Origin: Alloalcanivorax profundimaris
GTDB taxonomy: Bacteria > Pseudomonadota > Gammaproteobacteria > Pseudomonadales > Alcanivoracaceae
DNA: 64,000 nucleotides
NCBI RefSeq assembly: GCF_015265435.1
Contig: NZ_JABJWH010000005.1
Span: forward strand, 248,001-312,000
Direction of reading: 5' to 3'
Below are positions 39,656 to 48,627 of the stretch, piece after piece. How positions within the stretch are numbered: the stretch's first letter is position 1; each line of letters begins with the position of its first letter. The position numbers and the translations under genes were made by a program. A model generated the notes under the pieces. The model saw only the letters and a list, made by a program, of their open reading frames with translations. It was not told the DNA's origin and ran no database searches.

Positions 39656-41335
39656 ATGGTCGCCATCACCAATACCACCTCCTTGACCTTCCTGAAGGAG
39701 GCCATCGACACCACGCTCAGCGAAGCCGAGGCAAGCCTCGAGGCGTTCGCCGAGGACCGCGGCGACGCCGCCGTCCTGGACCAGTGCGCCAGCGCCTTCC
39801 ATCAACTGCGCGGTATTTCCCAGGTGCTGGAACTGAGCGCCGCCACCCTGATGAGCGAGGAGATGGAGCTGGCCACCGAGGCCCTCAAGCGCCAGCACGA
39901 CCGGGTGCTGGTGCAGGCCCTGGGCAATGCCATCGTGCTGCTCGGGCGCTATTTCGAATACGTCCAGCTCAAGGACCGGGCCATGCCGGAGATGCTGATC
40001 GGCGGCATCAACGAGCTGCGCCGCGCCGGCGGCAAGTCCCTGATCCAGGAAAGCCATTTCTTCAGCGTCGATCTGTCCCGGGCCCGGGACCCGGTGCCGC
40101 CGGCGGGGGACCCGTCCGCGCTCGCGTCCCAGGGCCGGCGCCTGCGCCACATGTACCAGGTGGGCCTGCTGGGGCTGCTGCGCGGCCAGAGCCGGGACGC
40201 CCACCTCAAGCTCATGGCCCGCGCCCTGCAGCGGGTGGACGCCCTGTGCGGCGACTGCCCGCTGAGCCGGTTCTGGTGGGTGGCGCGGGCCGCCACGGAA
40301 AGCCTGGCCACCGACGGCATGGTGATCACCCCGGCGCGCAAGGCGCTGCTGGCCCAGTACGACCGCCAGCTCAAGAAGCTGGTGTACGACGGCGAGCGGG
40401 CCCTGGCCCAGGAAGCGCCGCTGCTGCTGATCAAGGAAAGCCTGTTCCTGGCCAGCCTGGGCTCCGGCGCCACGCCGGCGGCGGCGGAAGTACGCCGTGT
40501 GTTCGGCGTGGGCGGCCGCATCACCGACGCCGATCTGCAGCGGGAACTGGCCCTGATGACCGGCTCCCGGGGCTCGGTGATCCGCTCCGTGGCCGGCGCC
40601 CTGAAGGACGAGATCAACCAGATCAAGGACACCCTGGACCTGGCCGCCCAGGGCGTCGCCGACACCGATTACGGTGCCGTGGCCGGCGGCCTGCGCCGGG
40701 TCGCCAGCACCCTGGAAATGGTCGGCAAGGAACAGGAGGCCACGGCCCTGCGCGAGCGCGCCGGAGCGATCGCCGACTGGCCGGCGGACACCGAGGTGGA
40801 CAGCGTCGACTTCCACGCCCTGGTGGACGACCTGCTGGCCGCGGAGAACACCGTGGCGAGCCTGGAGCGCAGCCTCGCGCCCAGCGACGACGTGCGCCGC
40901 GACGCCACCAACGCCAACATCTCCCTCTACCAGCTCGATGACGCCCGCATGACGGTGGTGGGGGAGTGCCGCGCCGGCCTGGCGCTGGCCAAGCGGTCCC
41001 TGGCCAGTTTCATGGAAAACCAGTGGGACCCGATGCACATCACCAACCTGCCGGGCACCTTCGCCACCACCTGCGGGGGGCTCATGTTCCTGGAGCTGGA
41101 GCGGGCCTGCCGGGTGATCGCCGCCTGCCGCCGGCACATCGAGGAGAAGCTGCTCAACGGCGACGAACCGCCGACCCAGCCGGCCATGGAAACCCTTGCC
41201 GACGCTCTCACGGGCATTGATTATTATCTGGAGAGCATGGAAGAACAGAAACCGATTGGCGAAGGGGTGCTCGACGTGGCCGAACAGGCGGTGGCCGAGC
41301 TCGGGTACCCGGCGACGGAGAACCCGAATGGCTGA
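39656..41335 (+). CDS. fimL: FimL-like twitching-motility regulator (kinase-less ChpA N-terminal homologue)
   Basis: A 559-residue soluble protein related to the N-terminal region of the type IV pilus kinase ChpA but lacking any CheA-type catalytic domain. The first Hpt-like helix has H49 in FHQLRGISQVLEL. Next come SEEMELATEAL, MLIGGINELRRAGG and ESHFFSVDLS, all ChpA/FimL-like. In Pseudomonas, FimL scaffolds type IV pilus signalling and supports cAMP production through CyaB. The neighbouring nudC matches the Pseudomonas arrangement. Its stop overlaps nudC by a few bases. Confidence 0.8.
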   Translation: MVAITNTTSLTFLKEAIDTTLSEAEASLEAFAEDRGDAAVLDQCASAFHQLRGISQVLELSAATLMSEEMELATEALKRQHDRVLVQALGNAIVLLGRYFEYVQLKDRAMPEMLIGGINELRRAGGKSLIQESHFFSVDLSRARDPVPPAGDPSALASQGRRLRHMYQVGLLGLLRGQSRDAHLKLMARALQRVDALCGDCPLSRFWWVARAATESLATDGMVITPARKALLAQYDRQLKKLVYDGERALAQEAPLLLIKESLFLASLGSGATPAAAEVRRVFGVGGRITDADLQRELALMTGSRGSVIRSVAGALKDEINQIKDTLDLAAQGVADTDYGAVAGGLRRVASTLEMVGKEQEATALRERAGAIADWPADTEVDSVDFHALVDDLLAAENTVASLERSLAPSDDVRRDATNANISLYQLDDARMTVVGECRAGLALAKRSLASFMENQWDPMHITNLPGTFATTCGGLMFLELERACRVIAACRRHIEEKLLNGDEPPTQPAMETLADALTGIDYYLESMEEQKPIGEGVLDVAEQAVAELGYPATENPNG

Positions 41336-42149
41336 CACCCCGAACCCCATGGACCTGTCCGCCCCGGAACCTTCCCGGGCGGACGAGGCCTGGGTGTTCG
41401 TGATCCACGAGCAGCAGCTGTGCGTGGACACCGAGCAACATCCCGGACCGGGCATCCCGAGGTTGCCCGCCTTTCTGCTCCGGGGACACCCGGATTACCG
41501 TTTCCTCGGCCTGCTGCGCGACGAGCCCTGCTACGTATGCCTGCAGGCCGACCACGAGCTGGCCGACCGGCCGCTGTATCCGCTGTCACTGCGCCAGTTG
41601 CTGGGGCAGATGGACGAGGCCCTGTTCACCATGGCCGCCCGTGCCCTGCAGGTGATCAGCTGGCGCTACAACCACCGGTTCTGCAGCCGTTGCGGCACGC
41701 CCACCGAGCCCCACGCCACCGAGCTGACCATGGTCTGCCCGGCCTGCGACTACCGGCAGTACCCGCGCATCACCCCCTGCATCATCGCCCTGGTCACCGA
41801 CGGCGACCACGCTCTGCTGGGCCACTCGGCGCGCTTCCCGGAAGGCTTCTATTCCTGCCTGGCCGGCTTCATGGAGGCCGGGGAGACCGCCGAGCAGGCG
41901 GTACGCCGGGAAGTGATGGAAGAGAGCGGGGTGACGCTGGGCGAGCTGCGCTACTTCGCCAGCCAGTCCTGGCCGTTTCCCCATTCCCTGATGCTGGGCT
42001 TTCACGCCGACTACGCCGGCGGTGAAATCCGCATCGACGATGACGAGATCACCGATGCCCGCTGGTTCCATTACAGCGAGCTGCCGGACATTCCTCCGCC
42101 GGGCAGCATCGCCCGGACCCTGATCGACCACTGGCGGGACAACCGATGA
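41328..42149 (+). CDS. nudC: NAD(+) diphosphatase / NAD-decapping hydrolase NudC
   Basis: A 273-residue Nudix enzyme that hydrolyses NAD(H) and removes NAD caps from RNA. The zinc ribbon has C119, C122, C137 and C140. The Nudix box begins at G180 and contains E186, R194, E195, E198 and E199. The NudC marker SQPWPFPxS is present with one change (SQSWPFPHS). The ATG at 41328 has GGAG seven bases upstream and overlaps the fimL stop; the frame extends further upstream but that part is antisense-like. Coupled to the next gene by ATGA. Confidence 0.94.
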   Translation: MADTPNPMDLSAPEPSRADEAWVFVIHEQQLCVDTEQHPGPGIPRLPAFLLRGHPDYRFLGLLRDEPCYVCLQADHELADRPLYPLSLRQLLGQMDEALFTMAARALQVISWRYNHRFCSRCGTPTEPHATELTMVCPACDYRQYPRITPCIIALVTDGDHALLGHSARFPEGFYSCLAGFMEAGETAEQAVRREVMEESGVTLGELRYFASQSWPFPHSLMLGFHADYAGGEIRIDDDEITDARWFHYSELPDIPPPGSIARTLIDHWRDNR

Positions 42150-42796
42150 GCTTCAGCGTGGTGCCTTTTCTGATCCTGGCGGTGAGCCTGGTCCTGGTTC
42201 TGGTGGGCGCCTGGGTGCTGCTTCGCCACAAATGGGTATGGCAGTGGATCAAGGGCACCGCCGGCCTGGTGCTGGTGGCGCTGGCGGTCTATCTGGTGCT
42301 GGTGGCGCTCAATCTCTACAGCTTCCACGAGCTCAACGAGGAAACCCCGGTGGCCACCATCAGCTTCCGCGCCACCGGTGAGCAGAGCTACATCGCCACC
42401 GTCACCCGCGAGGACGGCGGCAGCGAGGACTTCCGCCTTAACGGCGACCAGTGGCAGCTGGATGCCCGCATCGTCAAATGGAAAACCCCGTTCACGCTGC
42501 TGGGTCTGAAACCCGGCTATCAGCTCGACCGCATCCAGGGCCGTTACTTCGCCCTGGAGGACGAGCGCTCCAAGGAACGCACCGTGTACAGCCTGAGCCA
42601 GAAGCCCCTGGGCATGGACGTGTGGCGCCAGGCCCGCGAGGGCTGGAGTTTCCTGGTCGATGCGCGCTATGGTAGCGCGGCTTATCTGCCCATGGCGGAC
42701 GGCGCCATCTTCGAGGTGACCGTGCCGCCGGCGGGTGGCTTGATCGGACGACCGCTCAACGGCAGCGCCCAACGCGCCGTGGCGGGCTGGCAATAA
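42146..42796 (+). CDS. conserved inner-membrane protein of unknown function
   Basis: A 216-residue protein with two N-terminal membrane helices (about residues 5-27 and 37-58) and a periplasmic domain of about 155 residues rich in beta-type sequence (TPVATISFRATGEQSYIATVT, LGLKPGYQLDRIQGRYF). Homologues are often labelled cation/multidrug efflux proteins without evidence; two helices cannot form such a pump. The position between nudC and sohB looks conserved in Pseudomonas relatives. ATGA overlap with nudC; sohB follows after 21 bases. Confidence 0.75.
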   Translation: MSFSVVPFLILAVSLVLVLVGAWVLLRHKWVWQWIKGTAGLVLVALAVYLVLVALNLYSFHELNEETPVATISFRATGEQSYIATVTREDGGSEDFRLNGDQWQLDARIVKWKTPFTLLGLKPGYQLDRIQGRYFALEDERSKERTVYSLSQKPLGMDVWRQAREGWSFLVDARYGSAAYLPMADGAIFEVTVPPAGGLIGRPLNGSAQRAVAGWQ

Positions 42797-42817
42797 ACAG
42801 GACGGGTAACGGACACG

Positions 42818-43870
42818 GTGATCGATTTTCTTTATCAGTACGGCATGTTCCTCGCCAAGGTCGCCACCCTCGTGGTGGCGATTTTGATTGTGGTGGCGGG
42901 CATCGCCGCCACCGCCATGCGCAACCGCCAGCGCGCGCCCCGGGACGGGGAGCTGCGGGTACGCAACCTCAACGAGGATTTCGAGGATCTGCGCGACAGC
43001 ATCAGCCACCAGGTGCTGCCCGCCGAGGAGCGCAAGGCGGACGCCAAGAAAAAGCGCAAGGAAGAGAAGGCCAAGGCCAAGCAACGCAAGAAGGCCGGTG
43101 CCGAGGCGAAGAACAAGCCGCGCCTGTTCGTGCTCGACTTCGACGGCGACATCCAGGCCAGCGACGTGGAGCGGCTGCGCCGTGAAATCACCGCGGTGCT
43201 GGAAGTGGCCAACAAGGACGACGAAGTACTGCTGCGTCTGGAAAGCCCCGGTGGCCTGGTGCACAGCTACGGCCTGGCGGCCTCCCAGCTGCGCCGCCTG
43301 CGTGGCCGGGGCCTGAAGCTGACCGTGGCGGTGGACCGCGTGGCCGCCAGCGGCGGTTACATGATGGCCTGCATTGGCGACCGCATTCTGTGCGCGCCGT
43401 TCGCGGTGATCGGCTCCATCGGCGTGGTCGCCCAGATCCCCAATTTCCACCGTCTGCTGCAAAAAAACGACGTGGACGTGGAGCTGATGACCGCCGGCGA
43501 GTACAAGCGCACCCTCACCATGCTCGGCGAGAACACCGACAAGGGCCGCGAGAAATTCCAGGAAGAGCTGGAGGAAACCCACCAGCTGTTCAAGAGCTTC
43601 GTGCGCGAGCACCGCCGCACCCTGGACATCGATACCGTGGCCACCGGCGAGCACTGGTTCGGCACCCGCGCCCGGGACCTGGGCCTGGTGGACGACATCA
43701 TGACCAGTGATGAATACTTGCAGGGGCGCAAGGAGCACCTGGACATTTACGAGCTGAACTGGGAATACAAGCGCAAGCTGGCGGACAAACTGGGTTTTTC
43801 CCTGGAAGGCGCGGCGCAGCGTCTGATCGACCGTTTCTGGCACCGGGGCAGCCAGCGCCAGCTCCATTGA
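42818..43870 (+). CDS. sohB: S49 family inner-membrane protease SohB
   Basis: A 350-residue signal-peptide-peptidase-like protease. It has one N-terminal helix (residues 10-33), a Lys-rich coiled linker (about 70-105) and the S49 domain with the nucleophile in DRVAASGGYMMA and the lysine in TAGEYKRTLTMLGE. It is thought to clean up membrane or periplasmic proteins. The start is GTG at 42818. Upstream genes are closely spaced, so it is probably co-transcribed with nudC. Confidence 0.92.
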   Translation: MIDFLYQYGMFLAKVATLVVAILIVVAGIAATAMRNRQRAPRDGELRVRNLNEDFEDLRDSISHQVLPAEERKADAKKKRKEEKAKAKQRKKAGAEAKNKPRLFVLDFDGDIQASDVERLRREITAVLEVANKDDEVLLRLESPGGLVHSYGLAASQLRRLRGRGLKLTVAVDRVAASGGYMMACIGDRILCAPFAVIGSIGVVAQIPNFHRLLQKNDVDVELMTAGEYKRTLTMLGENTDKGREKFQEELEETHQLFKSFVREHRRTLDIDTVATGEHWFGTRARDLGLVDDIMTSDEYLQGRKEHLDIYELNWEYKRKLADKLGFSLEGAAQRLIDRFWHRGSQRQLH

Positions 43871-43895
43871 TGCCCGACCAAAGGAGCGGACCCCC

Positions 43896-44888
43896 ATGGG
43901 TTTCAAGGCACTGATCACGGAAAAGACCGACGACGGCTACCGCAGCCACGTGGGCGAACGGGAACTCACCGACCTGCCCGAGGGCGAGGTGCTGGTGCGG
44001 GTGGCCTGGTCGTCGCTCAACTTCAAGGACGCCCTGTCCGCCAGCGGCAACAAGGGCGTCACCCGCTCGTTCCCGCACACCCCCGGCATCGACGCCGTGG
44101 GCGTGGTGGAGGAGGCCGGTGCCGGCCCCTTCAGCCCCGGCGACGCGGTGATCTGCACCGGCTATGACCTGGGCATGAACACCGCCGGCGGCTACGGCGA
44201 TTACATCCGCGTGCCCGCCGAATGGCTGGCGCCGCTGCCCGCCGATCTGAGCCCCCGGGACGCCATGCTGCTGGGCACCGCCGGCCTGACCGCCGCGCTG
44301 TGCGTGGAGGCGCTGCTGGACACCGGTCTGCAGCCGGAGCAGGGCGAGGTGCTGGTCACCGGCGCCACCGGCGGGGTGGGCAGCACCGCGGTCTCGATCC
44401 TGTCGCGGCTCGGCTTCACCGTGGTGGCGGTCACCGGTAAGGCGGACGCCCATGACTGGCTGCGCGAACTGGGCGCCGCCGACATTCTGGACCGGGACGC
44501 GCTCCTGGAAGGCCTCGACAAGCCGCTGCTCAAGCCGCGCTGGGCCGGGGTGGTGGACTGCGTCGGCGGCGACGCCCTGGTAAGCGCGCTGAAGGGCCTC
44601 AAGTACGGCTGCAGCGCGGCCTGTTGCGGCCTGGCGGGCTCCCCCAAGCTGGAGAACGCCACCGTGTTCCCGTTCATCCTGCGCGGGGTCAACCTGCTGG
44701 GCGTGGACAGCGTGGAGCTGCCCTGCGAGGTCAAGCAGCAGATGTGGCAGCTGCTGGCCAGCGACTGGCGCCCGGAGCTGGCCAAGCTGGAAGCCGCCGA
44801 GGTCACCCGCGATCAGCTGCCGGACTGGTTCGGCCGCATTCTCAAAGGCGGCGTGCGCGGGCGCGTGGTCGTCAAGGTCGCGGACTGA
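43896..44888 (+). CDS. acuI: YhdH/AcuI-type quinone oxidoreductase (acrylyl-CoA reductase)
   Basis: A 330-residue zinc-independent MDR reductase. The YhdH/AcuI pattern is seen in SSLNFKDALSASGNKGVTRSFPHTPGIDA, the cofactor loop VTGATGGVGSTAVSIL and AACCGLAGS. AcuI proteins reduce acrylyl-CoA to propionyl-CoA with NADPH, detoxifying acrylate that marine bacteria meet in DMSP breakdown. YhdH and AcuI cannot be separated by eye. The ATG at 43896 follows AGGAG. It is followed after 15 bases by zntB. Confidence 0.88.
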   Translation: MGFKALITEKTDDGYRSHVGERELTDLPEGEVLVRVAWSSLNFKDALSASGNKGVTRSFPHTPGIDAVGVVEEAGAGPFSPGDAVICTGYDLGMNTAGGYGDYIRVPAEWLAPLPADLSPRDAMLLGTAGLTAALCVEALLDTGLQPEQGEVLVTGATGGVGSTAVSILSRLGFTVVAVTGKADAHDWLRELGAADILDRDALLEGLDKPLLKPRWAGVVDCVGGDALVSALKGLKYGCSAACCGLAGSPKLENATVFPFILRGVNLLGVDSVELPCEVKQQMWQLLASDWRPELAKLEAAEVTRDQLPDWFGRILKGGVRGRVVVKVAD

Positions 44889-44903
44889 GCCAGGAGACCT
44901 CCG

Positions 44904-45947
44904 GTGGCCGAGAATCCCCCCTGGGCCAAACTGGCCCTGCAGCTGGACGGTGCCGGCGGTGCCGAGCCGTTCGTTCTCGGTGAGCGGTTGCCCGAACGCC
45001 GGGCGCCGGTCTGGGTGCACCTGGACTACACCGCCGAGGACGCCCACCAGTGGCTGCTGGCGCAGCCGTCCATTCCCGATGCCGTGGCCGAGGCCCTGGT
45101 CACCCCGGATACCCGCCCGCGGGCGGCGGAGGTGGGCGGCGGCCTGCTGGTCTACCTGCGCGGCGTGAACCTGTACCCGGACGCCCGTCCGGAGGACATG
45201 ATCGCCATCCGGCTGTGGCTCAAGGACAACCTGATCATCAGCACCCAAAAGCGGCAGCTGTTCACCGTCACCGAAATCAGCGAGGGCCTGCTCAAGGGCG
45301 AGGGGCCGGCGTCCGGCTCGGAGCTGCTGGCCTGGCTGGTGGACGGCCTGACCTGGCGCATGGAAGACGTGATCGAGCGTCTCGAGGATCTGGTGGGCGA
45401 GTGCTCCGACGCCCTGGAGCACTCCCCGGACCGGGCCCTGACCCATGCCATCAGCGGCGTGCGCCGCCGCGCCATCGCGCTGCGGCGCTACCTGGCCCCG
45501 CAGCGCGAGGCGATCAACCGCCTGCAGGGCGATGCCCGCCTGAGCCGGGACGACGCCGAACTGATCCGCGAGGCCGGCGATCGCCTGACCCGCCTGGTGG
45601 AGGACCTGGACGCCGCCCGGGACCAGGCCACGCTGCTTCAGGAAGAGGTGTTCTCGGTGCAGAACGAGGCGATCAACGATCGCATGTACCTGCTGGCGAT
45701 CATCAGTGCCATCTTTCTGCCCCTGGGCTTTCTCACCGGGTTGTTCGGCATCAACATCGGCGGCATGCCGGGCGTCGAGGACCCCAACGCGTTCTGGTGG
45801 TTCCTGGGCTTCCTGGGGGTGATCTCGGTGGGCTTGCTGCTGTGGATGGTGCGCCAGCGCTGGTTCGGGGATCGCGCCAGCAAGGCGGTGCGCCTGGGGC
45901 GGCTGGGGGTGCTGACGCGCACCTCCTGGTTACTGCGCAAGAAGTGA
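44904..45947 (+). CDS. zntB: zinc transporter ZntB (CorA family)
   Basis: A 347-residue CorA-family channel-like transporter. A large cytoplasmic N-terminal domain is followed by two C-terminal helices. The loop between them reads GLFGINIGGMPG; the GIN in place of CorA's GMN is characteristic of ZntB, which moves Zn2+. The start is GTG at 44904 with AGGAG seven bases upstream. It is followed by a REP-like palindrome that separates it from the convergent DUF934 gene. Confidence 0.92.
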   Translation: MAENPPWAKLALQLDGAGGAEPFVLGERLPERRAPVWVHLDYTAEDAHQWLLAQPSIPDAVAEALVTPDTRPRAAEVGGGLLVYLRGVNLYPDARPEDMIAIRLWLKDNLIISTQKRQLFTVTEISEGLLKGEGPASGSELLAWLVDGLTWRMEDVIERLEDLVGECSDALEHSPDRALTHAISGVRRRAIALRRYLAPQREAINRLQGDARLSRDDAELIREAGDRLTRLVEDLDAARDQATLLQEEVFSVQNEAINDRMYLLAIISAIFLPLGFLTGLFGINIGGMPGVEDPNAFWWFLGFLGVISVGLLLWMVRQRWFGDRASKAVRLGRLGVLTRTSWLLRKK

Positions 45948-45971
45948 ATCAGAAGGGGGCGCGGACTCCGG

Positions 45972-46015
45972 CCCGGCCGCTCCTACAGCAGTAGAATGCG
46001 CTAGGAGTGGCCGGG
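45972..46015. repeat. REP-like palindrome
   Basis: CCCGGCCGCTCCTA (45972-45985) and TAGGAGTGGCCGGG (46002-46015) are inverted copies with one mismatch. It belongs to the same GGAGCGGC-type family as the element at 50720 but is more diverged. Its position between convergent genes suits a transcription-end function. Confidence 0.75.
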
Positions 46016-46038
46016 CGGCATACCGCTTTGGCCGCGAT

Positions 46039-46560
46039 CTAGGCCGGCCGGCGCTGGTAAATCGGGCGCGGGTCGTGCACGTCGCCCTGGTAGGTCACGG
46101 TGAAGGGCCGCAGGCCGTTCTCCAGCGCTTCCTCGATGTCCCGGTCGGCGCGCACCTCGAAGGCGTTGAAGCCCACCCGGTGCAGATAGAACAGCTGGTC
46201 CTGAAGCACGTCGCCCACCGCGCGCACCTCGCCTTCGAAGCGGTAGCGGGTACGCAGTTCCCGGGCGTAGGAGTAGCCACGGCCGTCCTTGAACGCCGGG
46301 AAGTGAACCGCCACCAGCGACAGCCGGGGCAGGTCCTCGGCCAGGTCCGCCGGCTCCTCGCCGGGCTCCAGGCACACGCCCACCGGATCGTTGCGTTCCA
46401 GCAGGGTGTCGCGGTGGGCCTTCCAGTAGGCCAGCGGCACGATCACCGCGCCGCCGTCGGGCAGGCCGTCCGCTTCCAGCTGGTCGGCGTCGAAACGCAC
46501 CCAGGTATTGTCGACGATCTCGCCGTCGAGGATGACCCGCTCGGGGTTGGCGTTAGCCAT
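46039..46560 (-). CDS. DUF934 protein, sulfite-reduction accessory
   Basis: A 173-residue cytoplasmic protein of family DUF934, nearly always next to a siroheme sulfite reductase gene. The conserved segments are VAVHFPAFKDGRGYSYARELR and QLFYLHRVGFNAFEVR. Its biochemical role is unsettled; it is thought to assist electron delivery or assembly. Its start overlaps the cysI stop by 8 bases, so the two are translated together. Confidence 0.9.
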   Translation of the reverse strand: MANANPERVILDGEIVDNTWVRFDADQLEADGLPDGGAVIVPLAYWKAHRDTLLERNDPVGVCLEPGEEPADLAEDLPRLSLVAVHFPAFKDGRGYSYARELRTRYRFEGEVRAVGDVLQDQLFYLHRVGFNAFEVRADRDIEEALENGLRPFTVTYQGDVHDPRPIYQRRPA

Positions 46561-48202
46561 AGACGCTCTCCTTGAACGGGTCCATGCCGATGCGCTCGTA
46601 GGTGTCGATGAAGGGCTCGTTCTCCAGGCGACGGTCCACGTAGGTGTTGATGATCTTCTCGATCACATCGGTGACCTCGTGGGACTCGAAGGACGGGCCC
46701 ATCTTCTCGCCGATGCGCGACACCTTGTCGCCACGGCCGCCCAGGGTGATCTGGTAGAACTCCTTGCCTTTCTTGTCCACGCCGAGAATGCCGATATGGC
46801 CGATGTGGTGGTGGCCGCAGGCGTTCATGCAACCGGAGATGTTGATGTCCAGCGGGCCCAGATCGTGCACGTAGTCGATGTCGTCGAAGCGGCGCTGGAT
46901 GCCTTCGGCGACGGGCACGGACTTGGCGTTGGCCAGGGCGCACAGGTCGCCGCCGGGGCAGGCCACGATGTCGGTGAGCAGGCCCAGGTTGGGAGTGGCG
47001 AAGCCGAGCGCGTCCAGTTCCTTCCAGAGGGCGAACAGATCGTCCTTGGCCACGTCGGCGAGCACCATGTTCTGCTGGTGGGTGTTGCGCACCTCGCCGA
47101 AGCTGAAGCGGTCCGCCAGGTCCGCCAGTTTCTCGAACTGCTCGTCGCTGATGTCACCGGGGATGCGCCCGGTTTTCTTCAGGCTCACGGTCACCGCCCG
47201 GTAGCCATCGTGCTTATGGGCCCGGGTGTTGGTGTGGTACCAGCGGTTGAAGGCGCGGTTTTCGTCCAGGGCCCGGTCCACGGCGCCGGTGTCCTGGCCG
47301 TCCCGGTAGGCCGGGGCGGTGAAGCATTCGCGGATGCGCGCCACTTCGTCCTCGGTGAGGGTCATGGAGCCGTCCTTGAGCTCGGCGAATTCCGCCTCGG
47401 TGAGTTCGCGGAACCGTTCCGGACCCAGTGCCTTCACCAGGATCTTGATGCGCGCCTTGTACTTGTTGTCCCGGTTGCCGTACTTGTTGTACACCCGCAG
47501 GATCGCTTCCAGGTAGGCGAGCAGGTGCCGCCACGGCACGAACTCGCCGATCAGGGCGCCGGTCATCGGCGTGCGGCCCAGGCCGCCGCCGGCCCACACC
47601 TGGAAACCGGTTTCGCCGTCGTCGCCGTGCACCACCTGCACGCCGATGTCGTGCACGCCGATCACCGCCGGGTCCGCGTCCGGCACCGCGTTCACCGCGA
47701 TCTTGAACTTGCGCGGCAGGTAGGCGAATTCCGGGTTGAAGGTGGACCACTGACGGATGATCTCGCACCAGGGGCGGGGATCCTCCACTTCGTGGGGATT
47801 GACGCCGGCGTACTCGTCGGTGGTGATATTGCGAATGCAGTTGCCGCTGGTCTGGATGGCGTGCATCTGCACCTTGGCCAGCTCGGCGAGGATGTCCGGG
47901 ACTTCCTCCACCTGGGGCCAGTTGAGCTGAATGTTCTGGCGGGTACTGACGTGGGCGAAGCCCTTGTCATAATCCCGGGTGATGCCGCCCAGGGTACGCA
48001 ACTGGGCGCTGGACAGCATCCCGTAGGGCACCGAGATACGCAGCATGGGCGCGTAGCGCTGGATATAGAGGCCGTTCTGCAGGCGCAGGGCAAGGAATTC
48101 GTCCTCGCTCAACTGGCCGGCCAGATAGCGCCGGGTCTGGTCGCGGTACTGGGCTACCCGCTCTTCCAGAAGCCGTTGATCGTAATCCTGATAAACGTAC
48201 AT
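46553..48202 (-). CDS. cysI: sulfite reductase hemoprotein (NADPH/ferredoxin type)
   Basis: A 549-residue siroheme/4Fe-4S protein that reduces sulfite to sulfide for cysteine synthesis. The cluster and siroheme ligands are in ACPGGDLC and SGCMNACGHH. Two homologous ferredoxin-like halves are visible (GFAHVSTRQNIQLNW and FGEVRNTHQQNMVLADV). No flavoprotein gene (cysJ) is adjacent; the length and DUF934 partner resemble the single-subunit type in Pseudomonas, so electrons probably come from another donor. A hairpin and a candidate promoter lie upstream. Confidence 0.93.
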   Translation of the reverse strand: MYVYQDYDQRLLEERVAQYRDQTRRYLAGQLSEDEFLALRLQNGLYIQRYAPMLRISVPYGMLSSAQLRTLGGITRDYDKGFAHVSTRQNIQLNWPQVEEVPDILAELAKVQMHAIQTSGNCIRNITTDEYAGVNPHEVEDPRPWCEIIRQWSTFNPEFAYLPRKFKIAVNAVPDADPAVIGVHDIGVQVVHGDDGETGFQVWAGGGLGRTPMTGALIGEFVPWRHLLAYLEAILRVYNKYGNRDNKYKARIKILVKALGPERFRELTEAEFAELKDGSMTLTEDEVARIRECFTAPAYRDGQDTGAVDRALDENRAFNRWYHTNTRAHKHDGYRAVTVSLKKTGRIPGDISDEQFEKLADLADRFSFGEVRNTHQQNMVLADVAKDDLFALWKELDALGFATPNLGLLTDIVACPGGDLCALANAKSVPVAEGIQRRFDDIDYVHDLGPLDINISGCMNACGHHHIGHIGILGVDKKGKEFYQITLGGRGDKVSRIGEKMGPSFESHEVTDVIEKIINTYVDRRLENEPFIDTYERIGMDPFKESVYG

Positions 48203-48237
48203 GAGATACCGTTGCGCACTGTTTAATGCATTGATTC

Positions 48238-48281
48238 GTAAAGAGTAATCTCTTTACCCATCGGATTTGGGCGGGAATGTA
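48238..48281 (-). promoter_or_regulatory. cysI promoter region and leader inverted repeat
   Basis: On the minus strand TACATT (48281-48276) is a plausible -10, putting the start near 48269. Downstream, in the transcript, lies a perfect inverted repeat: GTAAAGAG (48238-48245) and CTCTTTAC (48250-48257), with a 4-base loop, 36 bases before the ATG. The region from 48235 to 48335 is notably AT-rich, as expected for a LysR-type (CysB) controlled promoter. Confidence 0.5.
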
Positions 48282-48366
48282 GCAAAGCCCGCTTATACTT
48301 AAAAGAAATATATTGCTATATCTCTAGGCGTTCGGTGCATAAGCGGGCGGGGCAGGGCGGGGCGGA

Positions 48367-48600
48367 TCAGCCGCCCTGGGCGGCGCTGAGCACCATGTTG
48401 ACGACGATGAACATGCCGATGACGATGGCCACCACCACCACCACGTAGACGCCGATGTAGTCACCGGCCTTGCCCTTCTGGAAGTCGCGTTCCCGGTTGG
48501 CGCCGCTCTGCACGCCGAAAATGGCGGCCAGCACGCTGTGCACCACCTGAATGAAACGGGGACGTTGATCCGGGTCTTTTTGCTCGTTGTTGTTGCTCAT
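48367..48600 (-). CDS. DUF2970 small membrane protein
   Basis: A 77-residue protein with the DUF2970 pattern: FIQVVHSVLAAIFGVQSGANRERDFQKG followed by a single hydrophobic helix. Function is unknown; the N-terminal half is cytoplasmic by charge. The ATG follows GAGG five bases upstream. It is 27 bases downstream of the MATE gene and probably shares its transcript. Confidence 0.85.
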   Translation of the reverse strand: MSNNNEQKDPDQRPRFIQVVHSVLAAIFGVQSGANRERDFQKGKAGDYIGVYVVVVVAIVIGMFIVVNMVLSAAQGG

Positions 48601-48627
48601 GGTTACCTCAAACGGCGATCGGACGGG

